The notes: a model not told the origin generated them from the letters alone. A stretch of 64,000 nucleotides of DNA from Erinaceus europaeus (GCF_950295315.1 NC_080181.1:4838726-4902725), one strand, 5' to 3'; shown: positions 34,091-46,011, counted from the first letter of the stretch. Numbers and translations: made by a program.

Positions 34091-34274
34091 TAGTTGATAT
34101 AATTTTCAGAGGTGGGAGTGGGCATTCCCACCACATGCATCATGGCCCCACTCATGGAGCCTCACCTTTGTCATTCTGCCCCCAGGCAGTGTCTGGCTCA
34201 AAGCCATCATGGAAGACCTGTGCTCTAACACTAGGCAGCCTCTTACCTACTTGGACTTGTGTCAAGTCTGCTTT

Positions 34275-34552
34275 TTTTTTTTTTGTTTTGTTTTGTTTTT
34301 GATTTTGATTTTTGTTTACCTCCTGAGTTATCACTGGGACTTGGTGCCTACACTATGAATCCACTGCTCCTGGAGGCCATTTTTCCATTTTGTTGTCCTT
34401 GTTGTTGTTGCTATTGGTTAGGACTGAGAGAAATTGAGAGAGAAGGGGAAGACAAAGAGGGGGAGAGGTAGATATCTGCAGGTGGGGAGACGGGATCCTT
34501 ACGCTTGTCCTTGTGCTGTGCGCCACATGCGCTTAACCCACTGCGCTTCAAA
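34275..34552 (-). mobile_element. SINE-A, antisense with 3' extension
   Basis: TTTACCTCCTGAGTTATCAC, ATCCACTGCTCCTGGAGGCC, TC tract and CGCTTAACCCACTGCGCTTC. The B-box portion is shortened (GGGGAGACGGGATCC). Confidence 0.92.
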
Positions 34553-34555
34553 CCG

Positions 34556-35745
34556 GTTGTGAGGTCAGTGTTTTTTTTAGAGGCCAGGTAAGCAGTAGCC
34601 TATAGTGTCTCTTTCCTGAGCTTCATCAGGAATGACAATCACCCCCGCCCCCAAACAGGCTCAGTTCATATTAGGGATTCCTATCATGACTGTGGACCAG
34701 TCCAGGTTGGATGGGATTCCACAAGATGAGATGAAGAGATGTTTATTTTACTGCTATTTGGGTCATTTTTATTTGTTGAGAAACAATGGTACATTCAATA
34801 GACCATATACATTAGGTTGAGAGAAACCACCTTTTCCACCAACTCTGAATAAGAAAAATACAGTTCAAATGAAATGTTTTAGAGTACGAGATATTTTAGA
34901 CTTGGTAATATTTTGTTAATTATCTGCCTATATATGCCTGTAAAATTTATGAGTTTTGGAAAATTTCCACATCCTATGACAATTTAAAAATCTGGAGGGA
35001 TAATGTTAAAAGAAAAATAAATTATCCTTTCAATGGGTTGCCTGTCTGTTGCACTATATCAGCAAAGACCTGATTGTTCAGTTCCTCCACATAGAAATGA
35101 GACATCTTTAAATGTGACTAAAATAGTTTGACTTTTGAATACCTTTTATACACTATGTTCTGGAGAGTGATTAAGTGTTTCAAGGGATTCACTCACCACC
35201 CTGAAATCTTGTGTAAAAGGGTAAGGGGTAAATGAGAGAAACTACTCAGGTGTTCACAGTAAAACTAGAAATTTAATAGCCATTTCGCCAAAAGAATAAA
35301 AGATATCAGATCAACGGAAACATGAAGATCTCTATTAAGTATTTCGCATCATAACAGGACAGTTATTTTTTGAGTTAATGATCTCATCATGATTACCAGA
35401 ACCATTGTTCCCTTTTGTGGAACTATACTATAATTTAAAAAAAAACCAGAGGGTGCATTATAGAGCATAGATTTTTTTTTTGAGGGACTCTGCTCTAGGC
35501 AAATTATTTTACACTGGAAAGAGAAAGATAATTAAATTTAGTGGATGTTTCACATGCATGAGACCCTCAGTACATTTTCACATACACACACACACAAAAC
35601 AGATACTTCAAGTCAAAATCAAAATCACTAGGAAAATATAACAATGCACTCATTAATCATACCAGATTAATTTGATAAAAACACAGACTTAATGACAACA
35701 TAACAAGAACAATTACTGTGTTGAATAGCAATATATATGCACATA

Positions 35746-35794
<49 letters not shown>

Positions 35795-36765
35795 TTTTTG
35801 GTTGTTGTTGCTGCTGATAGTTATTAATCACAAAGCACTTGGGCAAAGGCAGGCATAGTCAGAAAAGTGAAATGTCTTGTTCATGGTCATCCAGCCAGTA
35901 ACTAGCAAAGAAGTGGGCCACAGGCCATGGCAGCTGTCCACAGTGCCCGTCAAGTTCGTCACTGTAGCAGTCAGTCTGCAAGCCCCCAGTTCACACACCA
36001 GGGCTATTTGAAAGGCACTGTTTTGGCAGAAAATATATTCCTATCACGTGTGCAAACCAACTGCATACCAGTAGCTTATTTTAAAGTGAAAGACAGAAAC
36101 TAATGACAATATCTGATTTAAACGTTCTCCATCTTTAACAAAAAGTTACATATCAGTGATTTTGAAGGTATAATAATAGTTTCACAAACCTTTTTAAGGA
36201 AATGCTTTTTTTTTTAACTCAACAATCTATTTGTTCATCTTCAAGTACTTTCTGATATATAACCTGTCTCTTCATAATTTAATTTCTCTTTAAAGTTACC
36301 AGGAGGAAATAACCTGTAAGATAAAGATAAAGGTTTTAATTATGACATAGGAGTAGAGACATTAGCAGGCAGAGATGACTGAAGATTTAGAGACTACATA
36401 TTTTCCATTTGGTGAACTCATGCGCCTTTTCAAAGACTTTTCTTCTTTTTTATTTAAGCATAGCCTACAAAAGTAAATACTAGTATTTCAATATCTACAC
36501 TGTGAGTCAAAACCAAGAACGCAGACTGTAAAACATTCTTATGAGGTTGTAAAGCAACCACGAGGATAAACTCCACCCTCTGGCCACCACACTCTGTCTC
36601 CCCACAGGCCATAGTTAAGTGAAATTTAGAAATGATGTTGGTGATTATTTTTTATTACTTATGCCACAATATCTACTCTGTGATAGATTGCCTTAAACTA
36701 CTGCATATGGAAGAAGTCAGACTCATTTATTGGGATGGCATTTTTCAAAAAATTAACTGTTCAGG
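34556..36765. other. SINE-free 2.2-kb tract
   Basis: A+T-rich sequence without a SINE head or L1 block. It contains only a (TA)n microsatellite. Probably part of the PGR 3' UTR (inference from position). Confidence 0.5.
35740..35792 (+). repeat. (TA)n microsatellite
   Basis: ATATATATGTGTATATATAT-type run ending before GTATTTTTTGG. Confidence 0.95.
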
Positions 36766-36990
36766 GACTGGGTTATGGCACAGAGTACCATGAATGAAGA
36801 TGAAGGCTCAAGTCCCCAGTCCCCACCTACAGGGGAAGCTTCATGAGTGGTGAACCAGTACCACAGATATCTCTTTTTCTCACTTTCTCTCTATTTCTCT
36901 CTTACTAAAGGGGGAAAAAAACCAGGCTGTTGGATACGGTGGAATTACTGTATAGACACCAAGCCCCAGTGATAACCCTGGTGTGGGGGG
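36766..36990 (+). mobile_element. SINE-D with 3' extension
   Basis: GGGACTGGGTTATGGCACAG head, AGGCTCAAGTCCCCAG B box, AAGCTTCATGAGTGGTGA, TC tract and CACCAAGCCCCAGTGATAAC. Confidence 0.85.
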
Positions 36991-37021
36991 AAACTGTTCA
37001 TACAGATTAAAAAATAATTAT

Positions 37022-37180
37022 TTTGTATATTTTATTTTAATGAGAGAGGTGCACAGAGAAAGACAGAGATCCTAGCACCACTCAGCTCTGGCTTATGGTG
37101 GTGTGGGAGGTTGAACCAGAAACTTCAGAGCCCTAGGCATGAAAGTCTTACAGAACCATTATGCTGTCTCTCCACCCTGT
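37022..37180 (-). mobile_element. SINE-C, antisense
   Basis: ACCACTCAGCTCTGGCTTATG, GAGGTTGAACCAGAAAC, GAACCATTATGCTGTCTC. Confidence 0.88.
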
Positions 37181-38365
37181 GCAAAGGATTTTGTGCAAAG
37201 GAATTACAGACAAGACTGAATTAAGGACTTATTTGATGTGCCGCATTTGTTTGAATAAAGTTACATGTAGATAATACCTCTGCGTCTACCAGATCCAAAT
37301 TTTATTTTTATTTGTATATTCAATAAAGCTTAGAACACTTACTGTTTACTGTGCACTGTGTCTTATACCATTTACTGAAATGTATCATTCTTGAGTTATA
37401 GACTGCCTTCAGTTCTAATTTCTCCTTGTGCTTTTAAACACATTTCCAGGCTAATAGCATGTACTCAACAGATATTTACTGAAGGAAATCAGAAATAAGA
37501 AGAATTTATAAACCGAAGTTTATAAAACAAAACAAATTAGGGGTACTTAACCAGAAAAAAAAATAGTATGTGTGGTATTTCTCTTAGAGGGAGACATACT
37601 ATTTCATGCAGTTTTAAAATTTAGAACAAGGAAATACAATATTCTTAAATAAACAAAATGCATTTATATTTATAAATGTTAGAAGCAATACAAGAAAAGA
37701 AGGGTAGAAACTTTTAGACAGATGAAAAGAAATGAAGAGTTAAGGATAAATAGGAACCTTGGGAGGAGAAAATTGATAAAATCATGAAATCACAGAAACA
37801 CTCAGTAATACAGCAGAAGAATGACAAGTGACACTAGAACAGAGAACATGCCATCAGCTCCCCAGCAATATAAGCGATATTCCCAGCTCAGTGGCTTTCA
37901 GTGTCAGAGTTATAGGGGAACAGGATGCTGTGATAATTCAAATGTGCAGACAATGCCTTGGGGAGCTCAGGAGGAAGCAATCCACTGTCTGAAAGATGTT
38001 GGGGAGACACTACAGAAATGCTAGTAGCTATGCTTTCTTTGGAGGATGGCAAATAAGTAAGGCCGGTATCAAAGAAAGAGAAAAGTGATATTTATAAAGC
38101 GATTTACACTGCTGGGACACAAGGAAGCTCAGGACAGTTAGAGCAGAGCTACAACAATTAGTGCCTGTTTCCCATGGCAGAGTTCCTACCGTTTGGTGTG
38201 AGAAGGGTGGACTAGAATGTCCTTGTCTGGTTGCTTTAAAGCTCACATGCAGTTACAGCTGAGGGTCACCTGTAGTAGTCAATGAATATCTGCAATGACA
38301 GCGTGGTACAGCTAGAGCCTTTTGAAGATTTCTTGGTCTGGAGAGTGAAGAGAAAGTGAATCTAA
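37181..38365. other. Unique A+T-rich sequence
   Basis: No repeat or exon recognised; falls in the presumed PGR 3' UTR. Confidence 0.5.
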
Positions 38366-38371
38366 AGACTT

Positions 38372-38512
38372 GGGGGAGGGGAGTTGGTCGATGGCACAAA
38401 GGTTATGCAAAAAGACGCAGGCTCTGCAGTGCCAGCAGCTGAGCTGTGAAGACTTGGCACACAGCAGACCAATGAAGCCTGTTGCATTAACATGCATGAC
38501 AGGGAAAAAAAA
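38372..38512 (+). mobile_element. Diverged SINE-C
   Basis: GATGGCACAAAGGTTATGCAAA resembles the SINE-C head; the tail is unclear. Confidence 0.45.
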
Positions 38513-38604
38513 AAGAATGTAGATGGATATAGTAAAGAAGAGATAGCTTTTATACTAATATCAAGACTATTTGGACTACTTGGGTTAAATGGATATATTA
38601 GTGT

Positions 38605-38712
38605 GAGGGAATAAACCCAGGATATACACTCTACTGCTGAGCCGTCCTGGTCCGATTCAGATTTTTCTGCTGTGTTGCAGGAGAGACCAAAGCACTGTTC
38701 CACCATTCATGG
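38605..38712 (-). mobile_element. Diverged SINE-C, antisense
   Basis: GAGGGAATAAACCCAGGATA and CTACTGCTGAGCCGTCC; the flanking motifs are weak. Confidence 0.4.
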
Positions 38713-38924
38713 AGCTCCACCCATGTTAGTCCTTTCTGTCCCTCATGCACTGAAAGGAAGCATTCTACCCGTGGAGTGACTTTAATGGCTTTGGGTTAAA
38801 CTTCCTGAATATTATAACCAAGTGTTACAGAATGTGAGTATTACACATTACTTTGTCATATTAACTTAAAGAGTACAAGGCAGAAACTCTGGGTAGAGCT
38901 GATTTTAATTTCTAGTCAAGATGT

Positions 38925-39030
38925 CTGAGGAGGTAGCCTATGGTTATGCAAAAAAGACTTTCATGCCTGAGGCACCAAAGTCCCCTGTTTACTCTCCAGG
39001 ACCACCATAAGCCTAAAGTGGTAAAAACTT
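38925..39030 (+). mobile_element. SINE-C
   Basis: GAGGAGGTAGCCTATGGTTATG, TTCATGCCTGAGGCACCAAAG, tail CATAAGCCTAAAGTGGTAAAA. Confidence 0.75.
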
Positions 39031-39101
39031 CATAGTCAATCATTTTTATAAATTGAAGTTATAGGTAAGAAAGAATGATATAACATTATCATGTCAATTT
39101 T

Positions 39102-39396
39102 TTTTAAATGTTTTATTTGTTTATTTATTCCCTTTTGTTGCCCTTGTTGTTTTATTGTTGTAGTTACTGATGTCGTCATTGTTGGATAGGACAGAGACAA
39201 ATGGAGACAGGAGGGAAAGACAGAGGGGTGGAGAGAAAGACAGACACCTGCAGACCTGCTTCACCACCTGTGAAGCTACTCCCCTGCAGGTGGGAAGCCG
39301 GGGGCTTGAACCGGGATCCTTACACCGGGATCCTTACGCAGGTCCTTGTGCTTTGCACCACCTGCACTTAACCCACTGAGCCACTGCCCGGGTCCC
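39102..39396 (-). mobile_element. SINE-A, antisense, with head micro-duplication
   Basis: TTATTCCCTTTTGTTGCCCT to CCACTGAGCCACTGCCCGGGT. The head contains a tandem duplication of CCGGGATCCTTAC (39310-39336). Confidence 0.92.
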
Positions 39397-39487
39397 ATGT
39401 CAATTTTTTTTACCAGATTAAACTATGTTTTTTTTTTTCAGTGGTCACAGTAATGTTTCTTAAGATTGAAACATATATATATTTTTT

Positions 39488-39818
39488 TCCTCCAGGGTTA
39501 TTGCTGGGGCTTGGTGCCTGCACTACGATCCAATGCTCCTGGAGGCCATTTTCCCCATTTTGTTGCCCTTATTGTTGTTATTGTTATTATTGTTGTCATT
39601 GTCATTGTTGTTGTTATTGTTGGGTAGGCCAGAGAGAAGTCTAGAGAGATGGGGAGACAGAGAAGGGGAGAGAAAGACAGATACCTGCAGACTTGCTCCA
39701 TTGCCCTGAAAGAGACCCCTCTGCAGGTGGGAAGCAGGGGGCTCGAACCAGGATCCTTACACCAGTCTTTGCCCTCAGCACCATCCGCGCTTAACCCGCT
39801 GCGCTACCGCCTGGGCCC
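39488..39818 (-). mobile_element. SINE-A, antisense with 3' extension
   Basis: CCTCCAGGGTTATTGCTGGGG to GCTGCGCTACCGCCTGGGCC. Confidence 0.94.
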
Positions 39819-40431
39819 CCAAAATGCTATATTTTTTTAATCTAAAAAAAAACATTTCAGTAGAATTTTATTGTAGTATGAACTTGATTTTTTCCTGTTA
39901 TAATATGCATATCTTTAAAAAAAACAGATTTCTGGTGACTCACCTCAGAAAAGAATGTAATTCTTGTCCATCACTTAACAGCCTATTTTCAGTTCACATG
40001 ATAATGCAGATTTTGTCTTTACTAGTCATTGTAATTGGTTACATTATATTAGGCCAGTATCAAGTATTTCCTGAAGTATCTCTCTTAAAATAGAATCAAA
40101 GGCACTCAAGTAGGTAATAGTGATCCATCGACTTACAAAGCCCCACTGAGCCAGAGGAAGACAAGGAGACATGTGTTTCCCACATCCTCCTCCCTGTTCC
40201 CTGTAATTTGTTTCCTCTCTACCTCCTCTCCTTCCTTCTTTGATTTGGGAAGATGTTAATGAGAGCTCTGGCTAGAAGGGGAATTCTACAGGAAAGCTAC
40301 TACTGCCCCAGTGTTGAAAGGTCCAGAATCACTGGCATTCATGATTTTCACAAGCCCCAGAAGGTAAAGAAAGACTAGACATTCCTAACTTCTTATTCTA
40401 ATTTTTAAAGCTTTACTTGAAAACTCCCTGG

Positions 40432-40545
40432 CTGGGGAGATAGCATAACGGTTATACAAAAAGCTTTGCATGCCTCAGGCACCAAAGGTCCCAAATTCAA
40501 TCCCCAGCACCACCATTAATCAGAACTCAAAGTGTTCTGTAAGAA
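40432..40545 (+). mobile_element. SINE-C
   Basis: GGGGAGATAGCATAACGGTT, AAATTCAATCCCCAGCACC, poly-A-like tail. Confidence 0.9.
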
Positions 40546-40657
40546 AAGGAAAACAACAAGAACAAAATTGCATTCCTGAAAACTCCTCCTCCAAAAGCCT
40601 AGCAAAAAGCTCTAGAAATCCCATCTTACTGTTAGCATAATGATATGATGCTATGCA

Positions 40658-40852
40658 TTCATTTATTATTGGATAGAGACAGAAAAATTGAGAGGGGAGG
40701 GGGAAGGAGAGCGGGAGAGAGACAGAGAGACACCTACAGCCCTGCTTCACCACTTGTGAAGCTTTCCCCCTGCAGGTGGGGACAAGGAGACCTGTGTCCT
40801 TATGCACTGTAATGTGTGCGCTTAACCAGGTGTGCCACCACCTGGCCCTGGT
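40658..40852 (-). mobile_element. SINE-D, antisense, with TSD
   Basis: TTTATTATTGGATAGAGACAG to CCAGGTGTGCCACCACCTGG. Duplication GATGCTATGCATTC / GGTGCTATGCATTC on both sides (about 40647-40660 and 40850-40863). Confidence 0.92.
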
Positions 40853-41514
40853 GCTATGCATTCATAATAACCTCTTTCGATGTTTGTGTTTCCAATCTGG
40901 GAAACAGTCAATTTAGGGGCTGATGTTGTTCCTAGTTAAAAAAAAGTCTATGGCAGCAGGTACTATAAATTCTTTTGTACTATAGTTTTTGCATGACAAA
41001 TCTTTGTTAAAACCTAGTGATGGCTGTAAAGTTCCTCCTCACAAAAATCTATATACAAGCATCTTGTAGATAAAAACTTGCATACCATTTTAAAGGTCCA
41101 TTTTTGTAAATATAGTGAAGGCGAAGGGGGCTACCTAGAGGAACATGCATGTTATGGTAATTTTTTTTTTTCCTTTAAAGGGAAGATTTTTAGATGCAAA
41201 AGTTAAAAATCTCCTATATGGTATGAAACAATGTGGTTGAGAATTAGTTTACTTAAACAATCAGCTTTAGCACATTTTCAATCTTATAAACATTTAAAGA
41301 AAAATATGGGTACACAAAACACTTTAGAAATTCCAATTATGTTTTATAAAGGGAAATAAAACCTCACAAGTTTCTCTGAAATGTACACATTATGATGTTA
41401 TAAATGTAAGGCTTCAAGAAAACATCGTAAATACTCAAGACTTCATAATCCTGACCAAAACAAAAAAGCATACCACAAAATTTGACTTTTTTTTTTAAAA
41501 GATAAAAATAGCGT

Positions 41515-41670
41515 TCACTTTTTATGAAAGAGAAGAGGTTTCACCATCCCTGCCAAGATCTTGGGTAACTGTGCAGCAATGACTTCAGACATCATCTCTG
41601 GAAATTCGACACTTAGTGATCGGGACTGGATAAATGTATTTAAGCAGTACAGATGAAGTTGTTTGACCAG
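41515..41670 (-). CDS. PGR: Progesterone receptor exon 8, coding part with stop codon
   Basis: The last coding segment has 51 codons plus TGA (41515-41517). It encodes residues 883-933, starting [13 protein letters not shown] after the acceptor AACCCCACAG and ending KPLLFHKK, the typical PGR C-terminus. It holds helix 11 with steroid contacts Y890, C891 and T894, the AF-2 helix 12 ([12 protein letters not shown], with E907 and E911 kept), and the C-terminal extension that packs the pocket in 3-keto-steroid receptors. Residue 900 is Ser where I remember Ala in human. The exon continues as 3' UTR toward lower coordinates. With exons 5-7 it forms an unbroken open frame, so this is a functional locus and not a processed copy; the introns also exclude a retrocopy. 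Confidence 0.98.
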   Translation of the reverse strand: MVKQLHLYCLNTFIQSRSLSVEFPEMMSEVIAAQLPKILAGMVKPLLFHKK

Positions 41671-41842
41671 CTGTGGGGTTAACAAATGCATGAGAAACAT
41701 GTGAGCAAAAATGATAAATTCATATTTTATTCAAACATGGCACCTTACTTTTCCTGACGAAATACTTAATGTTTTCTTCTTACTAAAATGGAGATAACTC
41801 CCCTTATTGTCTACAATAATGTGTAAAAACCACATATGAATA

Positions 41843-41894
41843 TATTTTATAATATATATATCTTTTATTATATATATATGTGTGTATATATATT

Positions 41895-41948
<54 letters not shown>

Positions 41949-41955
41949 CACACAA
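41843..41955 (+). repeat. Compound AT/CA microsatellite
   Basis: (AT)n, a short GTGT run, (CA)n at 41898-41926, (TA)n at 41927-41948, then CACACA. Lies in PGR intron 7 about 170 bp from exon 8, directly at the 3' end of an antisense SINE. Confidence 0.95.
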
Positions 41956-41956
41956 T

Positions 41957-42245
41957 TGCTACCAGAGTTATCCCTGGGACTTGGTACCTGTGTGATGAAT
42001 CCACTATTCCTGGTGGCCACTTTTCCCTTTCTCTTCCTCCTCTTTCCCCTTCCCCTTCTTTTCTTTTTATTTGATAGGACAGAGAGAAATTGAGAGGGGA
42101 GGGAGGAGAGAGAGGGGTATGACTGCAGCACTGCTTCACTGCTCATGAAGCTTCCTGTACCTTCAGTTGGTAACTGGGGACTTTAACCTGGGTCCTTGCG
42201 CACTGTAACATGTGTACTCAACCAAGTGAACCATTACCCGGCCGT
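41957..42245 (-). mobile_element. SINE-D, antisense with 3' extension
   Basis: TTGCTACCAGAGTTATCCCT, AATCCACTATTCCTGGTGGC, AGGACAGAGAGAAATTGAGAG, CTCAACCAAGTGAACCATTAC. Confidence 0.9.
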
Positions 42246-42329
42246 TCTCCCCCTTCTCTATATGGGTACTAACTAAGTTAAAGGTTTATCAGTATCCAAC
42301 ATTAATATCATAAATATTTTATTGTATGG

Positions 42330-42466
42330 AGTCTCTCACTCCCCCCCACCCCCCTCCAGAACAGTGCTCAGCTCTGGCTCACGGTGGTACTGGGGATTGA
42401 ACTTGGGAGCTCTGGGTCTCAGGCATGAAAGTCTGTTATACAAACCACTGTGCAATCTCCCCATCA
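42330..42466 (-). mobile_element. SINE-C, antisense
   Basis: AGAACAGTGCTCAGCTCTGG, GGGGATTGAACTTGGGAG, CAGGCATGAAAGTCTG, CAATCTCCCC. Confidence 0.9.
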
Positions 42467-42547
42467 CCTTTCATGTTCCTTTTTATATGATTCAATTGCT
42501 ATTCTGCTAGATTAATCACCTCGTGTTTCTGTATACTTTTTAAAAAT

Positions 42548-42712
42548 TATTTATTTTTTTAATGACACAGAGAAAGATACACAGAGAGAGAGAGAGAGAG
42601 AGACGCCAGAGTACTGCTCAGCTCTGGCTTATGGTGGTACTGGGGATTGAACCTGGAGCCTCAGGCATGAGAGTCTCTTTGCATAACCATTATGCTATCT
42701 ATCCCCAGGCCT
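42548..42712 (-). mobile_element. SINE-C, antisense with GA tract
   Basis: AGAGTACTGCTCAGCTCTGG, GGGGATTGAACCTGGAGC, CATAACCATTATGCTATCTA. Confidence 0.92.
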
Positions 42713-43246
42713 GTAATCTACATTTATCTCAGTCTAACAGACAGATTTGTGAAAACACACCTCAGTATGGTCAGACATGCTGGCAGCCTCTCAGTTTCAC
42801 CTGCTTTTTCTGTACTAGCATTCTGAACCCCCTTGGCCCCCCTGCTCTATGCCTGCTTGCTTTAGTCCAGACTCAGCACTGTTAAACTGCTGGGACTGAT
42901 GACTGCACCCCTCTCCAGTGGGCCCCTCTTGCAGCTGTGCTTGAAGCAAGCTCTCGGAGACCTTGCATGGCTAGAAATAGAACTTGATGCCATCACACTG
43001 GGTATACATTTTTTGAAGATGTTCCTTTCCTTCACAATCCTGAAATTATCACTCTATCAGCTTTTCATTTCCAGTGTTGCTCTTGGCAAGTGTGACCGAA
43101 ATCTGAATCCTGACCATCTGCATGGGGTTGCTCTTCTTCTCATTGCTATAGTTTGGGATATTCTCTTCATTTCCCACATGAAACCATTCACAGCATCCTG
43201 CCTTGGCTCAACTGTGTCTATTCACTAAGCCCTCACTCTTAGAAAG

Positions 43247-43540
43247 CAGTAGCTGAGCAGTAGCACAGCGGGTTAAGCGCACGTGGTGTGAAGCACAAGG
43301 ACGGGCATAAGGATCCTAGTTCGAGCCCCCAGCTCCCCACCTGCAGGGGAGTCGCTTCACAGGCGGTGAAGCAGGTGTCTATCTTTCTCTGCCCTCTCTG
43401 TCTTCCCCTCCTCTCTCCATTTCTCTCTGTCCTATCTAACAACAATGACATCAATAACAACAATAATAACTACAACAATAAAAAATAAGAAGGGCAACAA
43501 AAGGGAAAATAAATAAATATATATATAGAAAAAAAGAAAA
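43247..43540 (+). mobile_element. SINE-A
   Basis: GCAGTAGCACAGCGGGTTAA head, AGTTCGAGCCCCC, CTTCACAGGCGGTGAAGCAG, TC tract, AAATAAATAAATATATATAT. Confidence 0.92.
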
Positions 43541-43611
43541 CATACACCCTTCAGTTCCAGCAACTCTGCTTCTATGATTATTTGCACAATTACTTCTCTT
43601 TGATATTCCTA

Positions 43612-43775
43612 TATTTATTTATTTCATTTGAGACATACAGAGCATTTTAAATGAGAGAAAAGGAGAGAGACTTTAGAACATCAACTCAGGTACATACAGT
43701 TTGTGGATCAAACATGGAGTCTCAGTTTTACTTAGTCCCAAGCTCGTCTCTCTCTAGCTACCTCCCTGGCCATCA
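43612..43775 (-). mobile_element. Diverged SINE-C, antisense
   Basis: TTTATTTATTTCATTTGAGAC and GTGGATCAAACATGGAGTCTC. Confidence 0.5.
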
Positions 43776-43837
43776 TATCTGTTCTTCAATGCTTAATTTT
43801 ATGTATATTATTGCTTAAATTTTAAAAATTTATTTTA

Positions 43838-43980
43838 ATTTTTAAAATTATTTTACTTACTGGATAGAGACAGAGAAATCCAGAGGGAAGTGGACATAGA
43901 GAGGGAGAGAGGAAGAGAGAGACACCTGCAGCCCTGCTTTATCACTCGTGAAGCTTTCCTCCTGCAGGTGGGGTCTGGCA
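43838..43980 (-). mobile_element. SINE-D, antisense, head missing
   Basis: TTACTGGATAGAGACAGAGA, ACACCTGCAGCCCTGCTTTA, CTTTCCTCCTGCAGGTGGGG. Confidence 0.8.
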
Positions 43981-44495
43981 TTAATTTTTATTTTAATAGT
44001 TTTTATTCTTGTTTAAAAGACAGGATATAATTTTACTTTTTTTTTGAATATCTGACTTTCCTCCTAAACTTTCTTGTGTTCTTTGCACTGGTCAATGTTA
44101 CTTCAAGTAGCTTTTCCCTGCTTTCCGCTTTCTGTTAGGAAGGCTATGATGTCACAATAGCCAAGGAATCTCTACTGCTTCTCCCGCTCAGGAGAGAGGT
44201 TTCAAAATATGACCTGCTGAGTAAACGAACAGTGTTCTTTTTAATGCTCTGATTGCCATTTCAGGGTGGCTTCTGAGCAGAGCAACAATTAAAGCTTGCA
44301 TCTGATACATCTTGACTAACCACATCTAGTTTGTCTTATTAACCTAGTTCTAATACTGGACATTTCTACTTTTCTTTTTATCTTGCATAGTCAGTACTAC
44401 AGTGGGCATTACCGCACATATGCTAAACATTTACTCAGCTATTTATTTAAGATAAATGCTCAGAAAGTGGACATTCAAAACCTTTTTTTTATCCA
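43981..44495. other. PGR: Unique intronic sequence
   Basis: No repeat recognised in this part of PGR intron 7. Confidence 0.5.
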
Positions 44496-44499
44496 TCAG

Positions 44500-44692
44500 A
44501 GAACTAGGGCTCAGTGTCTATATAAATCCACTGGTCCTGGAGGGATTTTTTTTTTTTTTTTTTGATAGCGTGAGAGACAGAAAGTAAGGAGAGAGAAGGA
44601 ATACCTGTAGCAATGCTCTAGCTCTTAGGAAGCAGGTCCTCATGCCTGGTACTACGTGAACTCTACCAGGTAAACTGTCACACAGCCCCACA
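44500..44692 (-). mobile_element. SINE-A/D, antisense, diverged
   Basis: AAATCCACTGGTCCTGGAGG, a 17-T run, GATAGCGTGAGAGACAGAAA and head-like GTAAACTGTCACACAGCCCC. Confidence 0.65.
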
Positions 44693-44916
44693 CATGTAAA
44701 ATGTCACCTTTCCTGTGTACTGCCAACTTGTCTCAGCATTGCTAGTAGCTTCAAATCCTATCCAAAATGGTATAAGGGGCTCCTTTTTCATAGCTTTAGC
44801 AGTTTCTCCCAGATGTGTATATGATAGTTTCTAACTTAGGCAAGACATTTCAGAATGTATTCAGGAAGATGAAGGATGATTCTTATTAGTCGTAAGTCAT
44901 TTTCCAAAAATATGAT

Positions 44917-45190
44917 CAGGGACTGGGAAGAGGCACACCCAGCTGAATGCAGACATTGCCTTGTGCAAGGGCTTGGGTTCAAGCCCCTGATTCCCACCTA
45001 CAGAGGGGAAGTTCATTAAGTGGTGAAGCAGTGCTGCAGGTGACTTTATCTCCCCCCTCTATCTACATCACCTGTCTCTACTTCTTTCTGTCCTATTAAA
45101 TAAATAAATAGGAATATATGGCCACTGGGAGTGGTGGGTCCACCTGCAGGCATCGAGCCCCAGTGATAATCCTGGTGACAATAAGAGACA
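44917..45190 (+). mobile_element. SINE-D with 3' extension
   Basis: CAGGGACTGGGAAGAGGCAC head, TGGGTTCAAGCCCCTGATTC, TC tract, CATCGAGCCCCAGTGATAAT. Confidence 0.88.
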
Positions 45191-45299
45191 AATGTGTGTG
45201 TGTTAATAGTGGTCTCTGAGTGACCTACAATGCGCATGAAAAACTACCATAGTAGTCTCTAAACAGTGTGATACAAACAGTGCTTTAAAACCTTTATGT

Positions 45300-45487
45300 A
45301 CGGGGGCTATGTGTCGGTGTGCCCAGTCAAGCACACAAAGCAATATGAGCAAGGACCAGGGTTTGAATCCTGCATCCCATCCGTAGCAGGGTCACTTCAC
45401 AAACGGTGAAGCAGGTCTGCAGGTGTCTACCTTTCTCTCTCTTCTCTCTTAATTTCTCTCTGTTCTATTGAATAAAATAGAAAAAAG
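45300..45487 (+). mobile_element. SINE-D, no extension
   Basis: GGTGTGCCCAGTCAAGCACAC head, AGGGTTTGAATCCTGCATCC, CTTCACAAACGGTGAAGCAG, GAATAAAATAG. Confidence 0.85.
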
Positions 45488-45838
45488 GGGGCCTGTTGGT
45501 AGAGAGGTGGGTTAAGCGCACATGGCACGAAGCGCAAGGACCGGCATTAGGATCCCGCTTCAAACCCCGGCTCCCCACTTGCAGGGGAGTCACTTCACAA
45601 GTGGTGAAGCAGGTCTGCAGGCGTCTGTCTTTCCTCCTCTCTGTCTCCACTCTCCTCTCGATTTTTCTCTATCCTATCCAACAACTATGACAGCAATAAC
45701 AACAACAACAATAAACAACAAGGGCAACAAAATGGGAAAAATGCCCTCCAGGAGCAGTGGATTCGTAGTGCAGGCACCGAGCCTCAGCAATAACCCTGGA
45801 AGCAAAACAAACAAAATAAAATAAAATAGAAAAAAAAG
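45488..45838 (+). mobile_element. SINE-A, full with 3' extension
   Basis: GGTGGGTTAAGCGCACATGG, CTTCAAACCCCGGCTCCCC, TC tract, CAACAA region and AATAACCCTGGAAGCAAAAC. Confidence 0.93.
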
Positions 45839-45922
45839 GAAAAAAATGGCTGTTAGGAGCAGTGGATTCATAGTGCCAGAAATAGACCCCAGTGATAATC
45901 CTGGAGGCAAAAATATATTAAG
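45839..45922 (+). mobile_element. Extra SINE-A 3' extension unit
   Basis: A second ATGGCTGTTAGGAGCAGTGG to AATCCTGGAGGCAAAAATAT follows the preceding SINE tail without its own head. Confidence 0.8.
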
Positions 45923-46011
45923 TAAAAAAAAAAAAAAAAAGAACTTTAAGTATGAACAATGGAAAGGAACCAAGTGGGACAAAGTTTAGGTTTAGCATTT
46001 AAGAAATCACC

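Larger units (their letters stand above)
34560..41514 (-). other. PGR: Probable PGR 3' UTR (left end not determined)
   Basis: Sequence just downstream of the PGR stop codon is A+T-rich, lacks any further exon and is noticeably poor in SINEs: 40855-41514, 39830-40430, 37180-38360 and 34560-36765 have none that I recognise. Human PGR has an unusually long 3' UTR of about 9-10 kb (established knowledge), so a UTR reaching roughly 32-35 kb is expected. Several AATAAA-type signals on the minus strand occur (for example the complement of 39867-39872), but I cannot tell which are used. SINEs inside the tract are listed separately. The extent is inference. Confidence 0.45.

Noticed and set aside
42899..43228. 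109-codon plus-strand ORF in PGR intron 7
   Set aside because: Hydrophobic and not in an obvious repeat, but I see no family similarity or transcript signal; length is within chance for open DNA.
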